NCBI GenBank assembly: GCA_013339895.1 | Contig: JABACO010000024.1 | Span: forward strand, 806,001 to 870,000 | Length of the DNA stretch: 64,000 nt | Reading direction: 5' to 3' | Source of the DNA: Ephydatia muelleri | Taxonomy: Eukaryota; Porifera; Demospongiae; Spongillida; Spongillidae | Shown here: positions 1 through 11,274 of the stretch, piece after piece | How positions within the stretch are numbered: the first letter of the stretch is position 1 | Layout: each line of letters opens with the position of its first letter | Translations under genes and position numbers: made by a program | The notes under the pieces: model-generated | What the model saw: the letters and a program-made list of their open reading frames with translations, nothing else | What the model was told of the DNA's origin: nothing | Database searches by the model: none

Positions 1-58
1 GTGTGTGTGTGTGTGTGGGTGGGTGGGTGGGTGTGTGTGTGTGTGTGGGTGTGCAGTG
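1..58. repeat. (GT)n/(GGGT)n microsatellite
   Basis: The window opens in a GT microsatellite with GGGT interruptions. Small reading frames across it are low-complexity artefacts. Bases 59-350 after it hold no gene I can recognise. Confidence 0.95.
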
Positions 59-358
59 TGGAGTATGGTGTGCCTATACATTCTGTACTATGAATGTGTG
101 TTAATAACAAGTGTCAGAAATGATCACATGTGTGCAGTCTTTTTGATTACTGATCGCCATTGTGGTAATGTATCACATGCTTTTAAGACAGGACTGATGC
201 TTGTAGAATTTGTTGAAAAGTGTTAAAACGATTGTACAGTGTATGATATAAATTGGTAGAGGTGTTGTATTTACTTCCATGTATCTACTTGGATTTGGTA
301 CATTGCTTTGGAGACATTGGGCAACCAGTTCATCCCTACCTATCTCCTCCCTCCTAGA

Positions 359-1530
359 TAGGGTGTGTAACCTCCCCTGCATAATGAAAATCGATTTTTC
401 CGAATACTTTTAAAACTCTAATCGATTTTTTCAGGTTTCTGTGGATCTGAAAATCGATTTTTCCGAATAGTTTAAAAAACAAAATCGATTTTCCGAATAG
501 GTTTTGCCAAATTTCTTGCCGAATACCTAGGTTATTCAGGTTATGGTGCTTGTGGAGTGCACACTGAGAAGATAATTCATGTCTGCACAGAAATCCACCT
601 GGTCTCGCACCCAAACTAGAGCTATGCATGTCAGTTGAAAACACAGAGACACAAAGGTCTACAGTAGCATGTGTTTGTCATATAGAGTTGTATGTCTTTA
701 CCATGCACTTGTACACATCAATAGTAATGGAAACCTAACCATCCAACACCAACCACTGAGACCAGACATCGCCATTAAAAACTCACCCCACATCACATAC
801 AATCACGTACTCCACTTATAATCATCCCTCAACACGCTCTCGCTATAAAAGCATATCAAATTTCCCATTAGTTTAATAATTGCGTAATGCTTCTCCAATT
901 CCTACACATACTCAAACAGAGCGTTTACTTACTTGAGTGGGTAAGAAGTCTGTCATTCTATTTCACTCGCTAGCGCAATACTCAGATATGTTCACTTTGT
1001 ACCACTGTACAATAAAACAATGCAATACTAGTACTGGTACATAAATTTATTGCTACTACATATAAACACAACTCGTGGCATATACTAATGAACTTCGTTA
1101 CTTACTTGAAGACGATGATAAAAGCATTGAGCTAGTACTCGCTGTATATTTTGCATCCCCAATTGATGCGCATTAAATATTTAGTATTATATTTACTCAA
1201 TGCCTACCAAATTATAAATTGCTTCTGTATGTATAAATAGTAAAAACAACAGTGACGTATGTTATATATATATAACTCTAATTATGAAATATTCTGTTGA
1301 AAATCAGATCCGGATATTAGTATAAAACGGTATTTGAATAATGGGCGAATTGTCGATGCTGACGACGAATACCTAAATACCTCCGAATGGAGAAACACAA
1401 ACCGGTTATTTCGAATAGATAAAATTCACTAATCGATTTTTCCGAGTAATGCTAAGTTGCTATTCGAACGGATAGGTTTTTGCGAATATCCGAATAACCC
1501 GAATAACCTGATAACCGGTTACACACCCTA
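359..1530. mobile_element. Non-autonomous hAT-type element with 14-bp TIRs
   Basis: The left end reads TAGGGTGTGTAACC and the right end is its exact reverse complement. The element is flanked by the perfect 8-bp direct repeat CTCCTAGA (351-358 and 1531-1538), the target-duplication length of hAT transposons. Near both ends the motif AATCGATTTTTCCGAATA and variants recur in several copies (about 385-500 and 1430-1510), as expected for subterminal transposase-binding repeats. No transposase frame is present in the 1172 bp, so it depends on an enzyme in trans. Fragments of the same family lie at about 53790-53865 and 56638-56735. Confidence 0.9.
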
Positions 1531-1985
1531 CTCCTAGAGTGTTGATGTTCATTAAGAACAGCTTCCATGCAGGGAGTGGTTCCAGCCATGTCTTTGCAAG
1601 ACAACCAGATGAAGCTGATAGTGGCCACCAGAGAGAACATCAGGGGAGGCAAAGGTGTGGGCTGTTCATGCCCAAATAAGGGCAGTCTTGGGCAGTCGAA
1701 ACAACATTGTTGGCTCAAACCATTAACTTTAATTACATCTGTGGTTTATTTAGTGACCTTATACATGTACATAAGAGAAGACTATTTGTCAAGGTCAGCT
1801 GTTGCAAAAAAGGGGTAATTTTACATTTCAAGAACTGTGGAGAAGCTACACAAACTCATAATGATGATTGAATAAGTGGTGCATTATTAGAAATGAGCAC
1901 TACAACATTGGGCACGTGATTGGGCTAAATTGGTCTGGAATGCAGTATGTATGTGTACAGTGGCAGTAGTCTACAGTATGTTTTG

Positions 1986-2985
1986 NNNNNNNNNNNNNNN
2001 NNNNNNNNNNNNNNNNNNNNNNNNNNNNNNNNNNNNNNNNNNNNNNNNNNNNNNNNNNNNNNNNNNNNNNNNNNNNNNNNNNNNNNNNNNNNNNNNNNNN
2101 NNNNNNNNNNNNNNNNNNNNNNNNNNNNNNNNNNNNNNNNNNNNNNNNNNNNNNNNNNNNNNNNNNNNNNNNNNNNNNNNNNNNNNNNNNNNNNNNNNNN
2201 NNNNNNNNNNNNNNNNNNNNNNNNNNNNNNNNNNNNNNNNNNNNNNNNNNNNNNNNNNNNNNNNNNNNNNNNNNNNNNNNNNNNNNNNNNNNNNNNNNNN
2301 NNNNNNNNNNNNNNNNNNNNNNNNNNNNNNNNNNNNNNNNNNNNNNNNNNNNNNNNNNNNNNNNNNNNNNNNNNNNNNNNNNNNNNNNNNNNNNNNNNNN
2401 NNNNNNNNNNNNNNNNNNNNNNNNNNNNNNNNNNNNNNNNNNNNNNNNNNNNNNNNNNNNNNNNNNNNNNNNNNNNNNNNNNNNNNNNNNNNNNNNNNNN
2501 NNNNNNNNNNNNNNNNNNNNNNNNNNNNNNNNNNNNNNNNNNNNNNNNNNNNNNNNNNNNNNNNNNNNNNNNNNNNNNNNNNNNNNNNNNNNNNNNNNNN
2601 NNNNNNNNNNNNNNNNNNNNNNNNNNNNNNNNNNNNNNNNNNNNNNNNNNNNNNNNNNNNNNNNNNNNNNNNNNNNNNNNNNNNNNNNNNNNNNNNNNNN
2701 NNNNNNNNNNNNNNNNNNNNNNNNNNNNNNNNNNNNNNNNNNNNNNNNNNNNNNNNNNNNNNNNNNNNNNNNNNNNNNNNNNNNNNNNNNNNNNNNNNNN
2801 NNNNNNNNNNNNNNNNNNNNNNNNNNNNNNNNNNNNNNNNNNNNNNNNNNNNNNNNNNNNNNNNNNNNNNNNNNNNNNNNNNNNNNNNNNNNNNNNNNNN
2901 NNNNNNNNNNNNNNNNNNNNNNNNNNNNNNNNNNNNNNNNNNNNNNNNNNNNNNNNNNNNNNNNNNNNNNNNNNNNNNNNNNNNN
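1986..2985. other. Assembly gap of exactly 1000 N
   Basis: One thousand consecutive Ns directly precede a CA-rich array. The round length suggests a placeholder, so true distance and content are unknown. Frames drawn through it are meaningless. The 1531-1985 flank shows no recognisable gene. Confidence 0.99.
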
Positions 2986-3130
2986 CATATACAAACACAC
3001 ACACACACACACACACACACATGCATACACAGGCACACACGAAATACACAGACACACACATGAGACAGTCACACAAAACACTCAGACACACACATGCACC
3101 AACACACACAGGAACATACACACACGACAG

Positions 3131-3161
<31 letters not shown>

Positions 3162-3375
3162 CACACAAGCACACACAGACACACACACGAAATATATACA
3201 CTCACGAAATACACAGACACACACACAGAATCACACAGACACGCAGACTTGCACACAGACTCGCACACACAAAATACATATAGACACACATGCACAGACA
3301 CAACAGACACACACTCACAGATACACACACAATACACACAGACTCGCACATGTGCACAGACACGTGTTACACAAA
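2986..3375. repeat. Degenerate (CACACAGA)n array
   Basis: Cytosine/adenine simple repeat with interspersed ACAGACAC units, starting at the gap edge. It is probably what broke the assembly. It is similar in kind (opposite strand) to the array at 5228-6350. Confidence 0.95.
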
Positions 3376-3844
3376 GCACACACTGTTGTTCATGTGGAAA
3401 AAAAACAGTAGTGCTCTCTGATAATGATGGTACACACATTTTCTTTCACTGAATGCCTTCTTTGCACATGCATTTTTGATCTATCCATTGAACAGCTCAT
3501 GAGACCATGAGACATGTCTACACATGTAGGTACATGTAGCAACGTGTACACTGTAGTGTCATAGGAGTGGTCCTTTATGCATACATTGTGTCCTTATAGG
3601 ACTGTCCCCTGACACAAGGGACAGTCATACATGTAAGGATATGCCATGGTTTGCTAATAAGCTCAAGAGGCTTCTGTTTATCTTGAGTGCTTGTGGAATG
3701 ATGAATATTGCTATCCATTGTGTCTGTGTAAACTTACCATGGCCCTGACCTACCGCAATCAGCAATGATAGGGTAATTCATCGCCAGGCAGAACCATCGC
3801 CCTTCATAAAAAACTGCGTGGTACATCCTTCTAGAAGAGGCAGC

Positions 3845-3927
3845 CTTAGTCTCGTACCCAGACCCAGATTCCCAACAGCTGCGGGTGGCGCAGCTGTTGG
3901 GAATCTGGTTCTGGGTACGAGACTAAG
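3845..3927. mobile_element. Short palindromic foldback element
   Basis: Two arms of about 37-39 bp starting CTTAGTCTCGTACCCAGA are near-perfect reverse complements around a loop of a few bases. Degraded relatives of the terminal sequence occur near 20455-20475 and 30590-30610, which supports a mobile palindromic family. No clear target duplication is visible. Confidence 0.75.
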
Positions 3928-4313
3928 AGCACACTGTACTAATTTTTATGTGTAAATTAAATGACTACTCGTAGAAGGCACTACATACTTTGTACTTATG
4001 GTGAGGAACAGCAATCTGAGTTCATGTACACTCGTTTAATTCGCTGCATTCAATTAGTACGACATGGGACACACAACATTGTGCTGATGAAAACAGTAGG
4101 CCTGTGAGACCTGCGATGCCTCCCTTATCGTTGCAGATCGTGGTAGGTCAGGTAAGTTTACACAGACATATCGATAGCAAGCTAGTAACGATATTCATTA
4201 TACTGTACTCCGAAAAGGCTTTTTTACAGGTCAGACGAGCACTTGTACAGAGTGCTAGATGAGAGAAGAGTATACGTCTGCTTGCAACAATACAGAGGAA
4301 ACACACAGAGATT

Positions 4314-4315
<2 letters not shown>

Positions 4316-4374
<59 letters not shown>
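4316..4374. repeat. (GT)n with GCGCGC end
   Basis: Alternating purine-pyrimidine tract, potentially Z-DNA forming. It lies inside dispersed-family copy A. Confidence 0.95.
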
Positions 4375-4375
<1 letters not shown>

Positions 4376-4546
4376 CTCAGGATGTACAGACGCATTTGCA
4401 CAACATATACACATGCATCAGGGTGTGTGAACCAACATGAGGGCATGTTCATGTACTCTGTGTGAGCTAAATATTGTATGGGCAAAGAGAGACTCAAGTC
4501 TCTGCAACTGGTACACAAGCCACCTAGCTGAGTAGTGGAGGCATAA

Positions 4547-4718
4547 AGGCCGGCATACACGGGACGACTTCCTGCCGACTTGTCGCATGCAACTCGAATG
4601 AATATGGGTAAAAGTTCCGTAATTGTTTAGTTTACTGATGGTTTGCGGAACATTTGTCCATATTCATTTGAGTTGCATGCGACAAATCGGCAGGAAGTCG
4701 CCCCGTGTATGCCGGCCT
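4547..4718. mobile_element. Palindromic MITE with TAA duplication (PIF/Harbinger-like)
   Basis: Long inverted arms of roughly 70 bp begin AGGCCGGCATACACGGG on both sides and enclose a short AT-rich centre. The direct repeat TAA flanks it at 4544-4546 and 4719-4721. A 3-bp TWA duplication is the hallmark of PIF/Harbinger transposition, so the class assignment follows from duplication length only. No coding sequence. Confidence 0.8.
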
Positions 4719-5227
4719 TAAAGAATGATAAGAAGTTGTTAAAGGATCAAGGATTTTGCCAAACAAGAAAGCTTTATTACACAATTGTACTTAACTACAA
4801 AAAGATGGATGTGAGTGTGTAAGAACTTAAAGTCTTATGCACGTTGCTGCAGGGACCCTCCACACACACACACCACAATTTTTGGCCAACTGTGTAAATC
4901 TCATCAAGGAATGATAGCCGACAACAACTTTTTCGATGACAACATCGTACGCATCATGATTAAAAATAAATTCGTGCATCTCTACATGTAGACTTGTATA
5001 TTTAATTATTCATTTTGCTCAAAAGAAATCAGCCAGCCCCCCCACACACACACACACTTTTTAATATTGTACCATGGGGCCCAGTGCTGTGGTGAATACA
5101 GTGATATACTTTGCCACATGCATACAGTGGTACGGGACACCAATCCTATGGGGGCTGAGGACCAATTCTTTGGGAGTATATGACATAGAGCTCGCACTTT
5201 AGAGACGGTACATACACACAGGTACAT

Positions 5228-6350
5228 GTAGCTACATGTGTGTCTGTATATGTGTGTGTCTGTGTGTATGTCGTGTGTGTATCTGTGTGTCCATGTCGTG
5301 TGTGTATCTGTGTGTCCATGTGTGTGCATGTGTGTCTCTGTGTGTGTCTATTTCGTGTGTGTGTCTATATGTGTATGAGTCTGTGTGCATGTATGTCTGT
5401 GTGCGTATCTGTGTATTTCATGTGTGTGTCTGTAGGTGTGTTTGTGTATTTCGTGTGTGTGTCTTTGTGTGCTTGTGTGTCTGTGTCTGTTGTGTGTGTA
5501 TGGCATGTGTGTATCTTGTGTGTGCGTGTGTGTGTCTGTGCATGTGTGTGCGTCTGCATGTGTGTGTCTGTGCATGTGTGTGTCTATGCTTGTGTGTCCA
5601 TGTGTGCCCACGTCTGTGTGTCTGTCTGTCGTGTATGAGTCTGTGTGTATGTCGTGTGTGTGTCTGTGTATTTCATGTGCATGTCTGTGTGTGTCTGTGT
5701 CTGTGTATGTGTCTGTCGTGTCAGAGTGTGTTGTGTGGGTCTATGCGTGCCTGTGTGTGTGTGTCTGTGTGTGTGTCTGTGTGTGTGTGTCTGTGCATGC
5801 CTGCATGTGTCTGTGTGTATGTGTCTGTGTGTATGTGTCTGTGTGTGTCTGTGTGTGTGTGTGTCTGTGTGTCTGTGTGTGTGCGTCTGTGTGTGTGTGT
5901 CTGTGTGTGTCTGTGTGTGTGTCTGTGTGTATGTTGTGTGTGTGTCTATGTGTGTGTGTGTCTGTGTGTCTGTGTGTGTGTGCGTCTGTGTATGTGTCTG
6001 TGTGTGTGTGTCTCTGTGTGGTGTGTCTGTGTGTATGTTGTGTGTGTCTATGTGTGTGTGTCTGTGTGTGTGTGTCTGTGTGTGTGTGTCTGTGTGTGTG
6101 TGTCTGTGTGTGTGTGTCTGTGTGTGTGTGTCTGTGTGTGTGTCCATGTGTACCTGTGTGTCCGTGTCCGTATGTGTGTGTTTGTGGGTGTATGTCATGT
6201 GTGTGTCTGTGTATCTATATGTTGTGTGTGTGTGTTTGTGGGTGTATGTCATGTGTGTGTCTGTGTATCTATATGTTGTGTGTGTGTGTTTGTGGGTGTA
6301 TGTCATGTGTGTGTCTGTGTATCTATATGTTGTGTGTGAGCGTTTTTGCA
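5228..6350. repeat. Long degenerate (TGTGTC)n minisatellite
   Basis: About 1.1 kb of TGTGTG/TGTGTC units. Its end holds a higher-order repeat: three exact copies with a 54-bp period starting at 6181, 6235 and 6289. Long Cys/Val or His/Thr frames exist on both strands purely because the repeat lacks stops. Confidence 0.95.
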
Positions 6351-6650
6351 TGTGTATTGCCACATTTATACAGTGGTGTGTGTGTGCAAGTGTGCAATGT
6401 TTGTGTACATTTAGAATACCAGATGGGGACACAATGTATTCAATCCTTGGAGACACGATACATGTACAGAAAGCTTGGTACACAAATTTACATAGAATCA
6501 GTGGTCTGTACAGGCAAGCACAAGTACAGTTGAATTGAATAGAATACATGTGCATGTGACAATGTTTGTGAGTGAAAGTGTTTGTACCATCATCAGACAG
6601 GTGTATTGTTTGCCACATGTATAACTGGTGTGTGCAAGTATGCTGTACAT

Positions 6651-6651
<1 letters not shown>

Positions 6652-6698
<47 letters not shown>
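6652..6698. repeat. (GT)n microsatellite
   Basis: Pure GT repeat adjoining the large inverted repeat that starts at 6712. Confidence 0.95.
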
Positions 6699-6704
<6 letters not shown>

Positions 6705-6711
6705 TATAAGA

Positions 6712-6999
6712 AAACAAGTAAATAAAAACATTCTCTACGAGAAAGTTGGTGGGATATAGGATTTGCAGGCAATTGGTGGTGTAAAAAGCAAAGAAACAAG
6801 GTCTTATCAGAAGGGAAAATGTAATAGTCCTATATTTAGCACATTTCTAGGGCGTATGTTGTTTGTGTGCTAAATATAGGATTATTACATTTTCCCTTCT
6901 GATAAGACCTTGTTTCTTTGCTTTTTACACCACCAATTGCCTGCAAATCCTATATCCCACCAACCTTCTCGTAGAGAATGTTTTTATTTACTTGTTTCA
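6712..6999. repeat. Large near-perfect inverted repeat (about 131-bp arms)
   Basis: Left arm 6712-6842 and right arm 6867-6999 are almost exact reverse complements around a 24-nt spacer. The arm contains 'ATTCTCTACGAG' and 'CCTATATTTAGCAC'. Part of the right arm recurs in direct orientation at about 34738-34795, inside dispersed-family copy C, so the hairpin arose by inverted duplication of a piece of that family. A transcript would form a very long duplex. Confidence 0.9.
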
Positions 7000-7290
7000 T
7001 TGATTTTTTTTGTATGTACATGTACAACGGGTTGTGTGACATCATATGTTTGGGTGCAAGTAAAGTTTTAGTTAAAGGTGGGATGTGCGTTTTATATTTA
7101 CCAACGATTGCTTTGGTTTAAACGCCATTACCAAGACAATCACGTGAGACGTGACACGCATGCGCATGTCAATAGTGCGCTATTGCGTGCTGCCTCTAGA
7201 GCATATAGCGCTTACCATTACAAGTTTACAACAATGGTAAAATTAACGGTGATAACAGCACACAAATAGCACACAAACACATATAGTACA

Positions 7291-7671
7291 TTAGTAATAG
7301 TACACAAGAATATACTCCGCGTAAAAGTTCACTTCACCGTCTCGTCCTCGTCCTCTGTCTCCTCGTCCTCGTCCTCTGTCTCCTAGTCCTCGTCCTCTGT
7401 CTCCTCGTCCTCGTCCTCTGTCTCCTCGTCCTCTGTCTCCTCGTCCTCGTCTTCTGTCTCCTCGTCCTCTGTCTCCTCGTCCTCTGTCTCCTCGTCCTCT
7501 GTCTCCTCGTCCTCGTCTTCTGTCTCCTCGTCCTCTGTCATCTCCTCCCATTACAATAGCATCTCCAGCACCACCGTCAACTACCCTTACAACATCGCCG
7601 CCCTCTCCAACACCGCCATCCTCTGCATCCATGTTCTCTAGACTTCGGACTTCTTCCACTGTAATATCCAT
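7291..7671 (-). CDS. Candidate small protein with acidic/Gly N-terminus and RG/RGD repeats
   Basis: A 126-residue frame starts with an ATG 31 bases past a TATA-like box. Residues 1-45 are acidic and Gly/Val-rich. Residues about 45-111 are repeats of Arg-Gly and Arg-Gly-Asp encoded by a GTCCTCGTCCTCTGTCTC-type minisatellite. A short tyrosine-rich tail follows. No family is recognised. RG repeats are typical of RNA-binding disordered regions, and Arg-Gly-Asp can bind integrins in secreted proteins, but no signal peptide is visible here. The frame may be only a stop-free minisatellite. The TATA box and non-repetitive N-terminus are the only arguments for a real gene. Confidence 0.35.
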   Translation of the reverse strand: MDITVEEVRSLENMDAEDGGVGEGGDVVRVVDGGAGDAIVMGGDDRGRGDRRRGRGDRGRGDRGRGDRGRGDRRRGRGDRGRGDRGRGRGDRGRGLGDRGRGRGDRGRGRDGEVNFYAEYILVYYY

Positions 7672-7701
7672 GATGCGATGTGAGCATGCCTTTATGAATT
7701 G

Positions 7702-7709
7702 CTTATATA
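7702..7709 (-). promoter_or_regulatory. TATA-like box upstream of the RG-repeat ORF
   Basis: On the minus strand the sequence reads TATATAAGC about 31-38 bases before the ATG at 7671. The expected transcription start would fall next to the ATG, giving almost no 5' leader. Position is suggestive, function is inferred. Confidence 0.35.
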
Positions 7710-7734
7710 GGCCTTTCGAATGTTCTAGTTTGTT

Positions 7735-7985
7735 TGAAAGGCTGGGCTTGACCTTACATCAGGCCTAGGGAGGAGCATGCTAATAAAAGGCTGGACTTCA
7801 CCTCGTTTGAAGTGGGACATTTACGATTTTTTGTACAAAATAGATTTTTAGGTCATCCAGGGAGCGTTCACACTTACACATGAGAGCTTTGAACAGAGAC
7901 ATCACTAAGGAGCATGGTACTAGGAAAAGGCTGGACTTCACCTTGTTCGAAGTGGGACATTACTCTAATTTTATACCAAGTCTGG
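7735..7985. repeat. Pair of about 50-bp direct repeats, period about 143 bp
   Basis: The block 'AAAAGGCTGGACTTCACC' followed by 'GAAGTGGGACATT' occurs at about 7785 and again at about 7927, both preceded by 'GGAGCATG'. A weaker third version ('AAAGGCTGGGCTTGACC') lies at about 7737. Bases 7986-8380 hold nothing I can identify. Confidence 0.8.
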
Positions 7986-8379
7986 AGTTCACCTTCCATA
8001 TTACTTGATGATAAATAATAACCTTTTGACCATCCCATGAAGTTGGTAATGTTCACAGTAACAAAGTTATAATCAAATTTCATAGATGGAAAAACAACAT
8101 AATGCTATATTCAACATGCATGTATGTATACAAACAATACATTCACTGTTTGGAGATTAATTTTCAGTACATGTAGTTGATATTCAAGAGACCTCATCCA
8201 TTAGCTTGTTTCATCACAGAGGGTAGTAACTCTGCCAATCACATCCACTCAGTCACCATCAGATATCACCTCAATATCAATGAAGAGATGCACCACGGCC
8301 ACCACCCAGGACAACACCTATCCCAAACACTCCACCTCTACAGGGAATGAGCTTTGAACAGTTGCTTACAAAGCTATAT

Positions 8380-8382
<3 letters not shown>

Positions 8383-8459
<77 letters not shown>
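8383..8459. repeat. (CA)n microsatellite
   Basis: Uninterrupted CA repeat. Nothing else is seen up to 8576. Confidence 0.97.
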
Positions 8460-8461
<2 letters not shown>

Positions 8462-8576
8462 TACTTGGTGATCAAGAAATAATGATTCTTCCAGTTGAGT
8501 GAACAGAAGCCATACAGAAGTGCTAAAGCAAATTAAGCTTTGAACAGTTTCTGAAGATCAGATATAAAACCACAAC

Positions 8577-8707
8577 ATGCACAAACACCCACCTACCCAC
8601 CCACAACACCACATACAACACACCCATGCACACCCACAACATGCACAAACACCCACCTACCCACCCACAACACCACACACACACCCATGCACACCCACAC
8701 CCATGCA

Positions 8708-8760
<53 letters not shown>
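8577..8760. repeat. 61-bp tandem repeat followed by (AC)n
   Basis: Two copies of a CATGCACAAACACCCACC-type unit precede a pure AC tract. Reading frames over it on both strands are low-complexity artefacts. Bases 8761-9170 hold no recognisable gene. A 20-base T tract lies at about 9053-9070. Confidence 0.95.
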
Positions 8761-8762
<2 letters not shown>

Positions 8763-9175
8763 CCACCACACTACTTACATCTGTACACAATTGGGTGAAA
8801 TACTTCTCCTGCCCCAAAAGAGATGCTAGGAATATCTGTAACCTGATGTGGTTTGAGACTCAGAAACATGTGTTAGAAATGACACTGTACAACCTGATGT
8901 TGATGTTGAGCCATTACAATAACTGGTGTATATCCAGAATGCTATGTGAGCCATTACAATAACTGGTGCATACACATGGGGGAAAAAATGGCCTACTTGC
9001 AATGCTACGAATAGAGTATCTCAGCTGAACTTCAACTATCAGAAGCACCAGCTTTTTTTTTTTTTTTTTTCAACTGCTGTACTCACAGGTCAATTGTACT
9101 GGACCATTTCCTAGCAGAAATTCTATTTCGCTGCTCCATGTGTATACCCACCACACCTCTACCCACACCAGTTAG

Positions 9176-9242
9176 TAATATGCTCACATAGCATGAATAA
9201 TATGCTCACATAGCATGAATAATATGCTCACATAGCATGAAT
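9176..9242. repeat. 22-bp tandem repeat, three copies
   Basis: Three consecutive copies of AATATGCTCACATAGCATGA. Each is internally palindromic (ATGCT / AGCAT). Confidence 0.95.
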
Positions 9243-9318
9243 GAATGAGAGTTGCTTTAACGGGAACACAGTGCCTTCAAGTATATCACCAGTGGTCTAG
9301 GGTCATCCATCTCATGAG

Positions 9319-9650
9319 CTGTTGGTTGAAAACAGCTTTGCCCTATTGTATGACCACAGCGTATGTGGTTCTAGGGACTGGTTAGCTGTTGGTTGAAAAC
9401 AGCTTTGCCCTATTGTATGACCACAGAGTGTGGTTCAAGGGACTGGTTAGCTGTTGGTTGAATAACAGCTTTGCCCTATTGTATGACCACAGCGTATGTG
9501 GTTCTAGGGACTGGTTAGCTGTTGGTTGAAAACAGCTTTGCCCTATTGTATGACCACAGAGTGTGGTTCTAGGGACTGGTTAGCTGTTGGTTGAAAACAG
9601 CTTTGCTAGCAGTAGCCAGCTATGGCATGCCCTATTGTATGACCACAGTT
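9319..9650. repeat. 67-69-bp tandem repeat, about five copies
   Basis: Units begin AGCTGTTGGTTGAAAACAGC and contain 'GCCCTATTGTATGACCACAG' and 'AGGGACTGGTT'. Copies differ by small indels (GCGTATGTG versus GAGTGTG). Each unit can form a small hairpin from GCTGTT...AACAGC. The last unit is interrupted by extra sequence. Confidence 0.95.
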
Positions 9651-9793
9651 ATGTTTACTCAAAATGCACTGGTCCATGTTTAGCACAATGAGAATTTGAT
9701 TCTATCTGCTCAATACACACATAGTGCTAGAGCTGATGTAATTAATACATGTACACATGCCTGTACATTCCAATCCGTGTGAATTGGATTAGA

Positions 9794-10482
9794 TTACTGA
9801 GATGTTACTATATCAAAATGGTTATTATTTGTCCATACAATATACATAGACATTTGACACAGTGTCACATCATCAGGCAAAGCACTATCCAGTACATTGG
9901 GGATTACTGGCATCCATGTTTTAGCAGTTGGATCATAGGAATATATGTTGCAATTCATCATGTGAGCAAATGCATACATTTCTGTCTCAGACCCCCAACC
10001 ATAGCGTCCTTCTGAGTTAGGACGGTCCATGTGTGAACTAGCAATGTAATGATCCAAACTGGCATAATTTATTACATTTAGCTGTGCACATGCTTCAAAT
10101 AATGGTGCAATACTTCTCATGTGTGCAACAATTGCCATGCGTATAGCCAAATGTTGGTTTTGTGATCCCGTCAAGATGTATGAAAAACATCGAAACAGGC
10201 AGTTCCCATCACCTACGCCCTTCACCACAGTTCTGAGATTAGGACGTCTCAAAACAACATTAGGGCCACCAGGCTCTACAAAGTCATGTGGACTAGCAAA
10301 TACAAGGTTAAGCTGTCTGCACTTTTCCCGTTGCCACTGTTCATCAGTCTGATAATACCTGTACTCTGGCCAGGTAATACGAGGTGCAACCCGTGCTACA
10401 GCAGGTACATCATTACCTTTAGTCAAATCAATAACACTGGAATTTGAATTTGAATGGAATTTTTTCTCAGCCTTAGATTCTT
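9794..10482 (-). pseudogene. OTU-type cysteine protease domain of Helitron
   Basis: The frame is open from a stop at about 10483 to 9794, with no ATG at its start, so the 5' end or an upstream exon is missing. The OTU signature is clear: the catalytic Cys block GVGDGNCLFRCFSYIL lies in the middle, and the C-terminal NNHFDIVTSQ supplies the catalytic His. OTU proteases cleave ubiquitin chains and occur in many animal Helitrons, where their role in transposition is unknown. It lies downstream of the helicase on the same strand, about 790 bp away. Within the domain I see no stop, and it is the least damaged part of the Helitron. It could alternatively be a separate gene. Confidence 0.75.
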
Positions 10483-11274
10483 CTACTCAGGGTAGTTAAG
10501 GCTGCCTCATGTTAAAAATCTTGTTTTCGTGTTGTTGACACATTGTCAACATTCATGTTTGTATTACATCATTATGACGTTATTCGGATCGTTACTTATC
10601 GATCTCCCGTTAGCGTATGACGTCAACTTTCATACCTATTATGACCCTAAACAGATCCACAGCATAACATTTGCGTTATATGCTCCCAAACTAACGATTG
10701 CCAAAAATTAAAAGCAGCTGTCGAGCAACACTAATCAGCCGCCTGGTTATTTTTTAATAACCACTGTACTTGACCCGCGTATTAACGAACTTCTAAAACG
10801 CTGGGATGAAAATGCAGCTCGAAGGTAACTTTTTAATGCTTGGCAGGTTCCTCTAGGTTGATACTAATGGTTTATGACTGGGGATTTCAATAACTGGACC
10901 GTGCATCGAAGATTCATTAGTCTTTGTGCAGCTGGTCGGCCATTTTGAACTTTGTTCATGGTTGTTGTGAATACAGCAAGCCAATTATTTAAATTCCCCA
11001 GTCGGCGTAATAGGTGCAAACATATGGGGATTTTAAATACCCCATTAGTTTTCTAAGACACGGATCGCAACATCCCGGCATACAGCCGTAATCGGTTATA
11101 TCGCCGTATTCCAAGCGGTTACATGCCGCAGGGATGCTTTCTAATCATAGAACGTTACTAATAGTTGGAACAGTGTATAAAATACACTCGTCTAAAGTTT
11201 CTATCATAGGGTACGCTTCTTGCGTGAGATTTGACTTTTTGTACATAGACGCCATTTTTTATGACGTAAATTCA
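10483..11274. other. Spacer between Helitron OTU and helicase, no gene seen
   Basis: Mixed-composition DNA without a convincing frame on either strand. It could hold a degraded exon or a Helitron terminus. I cannot identify either. Confidence 0.6.

Larger units (their letters stand above)
3410..6660. repeat. Dispersed repeat family, copy A
   Basis: Blocks here recur in the same order at 24150-26790 and in part at 34735-36120. Shared landmarks include a 'TAATGATGGTACAC' start, 'TACACTGTAGTGTC', a 'CCCTGACCTA' block, 'CAACATATACACAT' with 'GGGTGTGTGAACCA', 'TTTGCCACATG' and a final 'GCATGTGACAA' block. Identity is moderate with many indels, so the copies are old. I see no coding domain. The family has no name I know. 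This copy is swollen by the TGTGTC array and contains two independent foldback elements. Confidence 0.75.

Noticed and set aside
1900..3452. Frames of up to 504 residues crossing the N run
   Set aside because: They consist mostly of unknown bases and CA repeat.
5236..6533. Long Cys/Val frames (up to 367 residues)
   Set aside because: They are only a TGTGTC array without stops, and both strands are open.
9176..9650. CRISPR-like array
   Set aside because: Repeats are directly adjoining with no unique spacers, and the DNA is eukaryotic.
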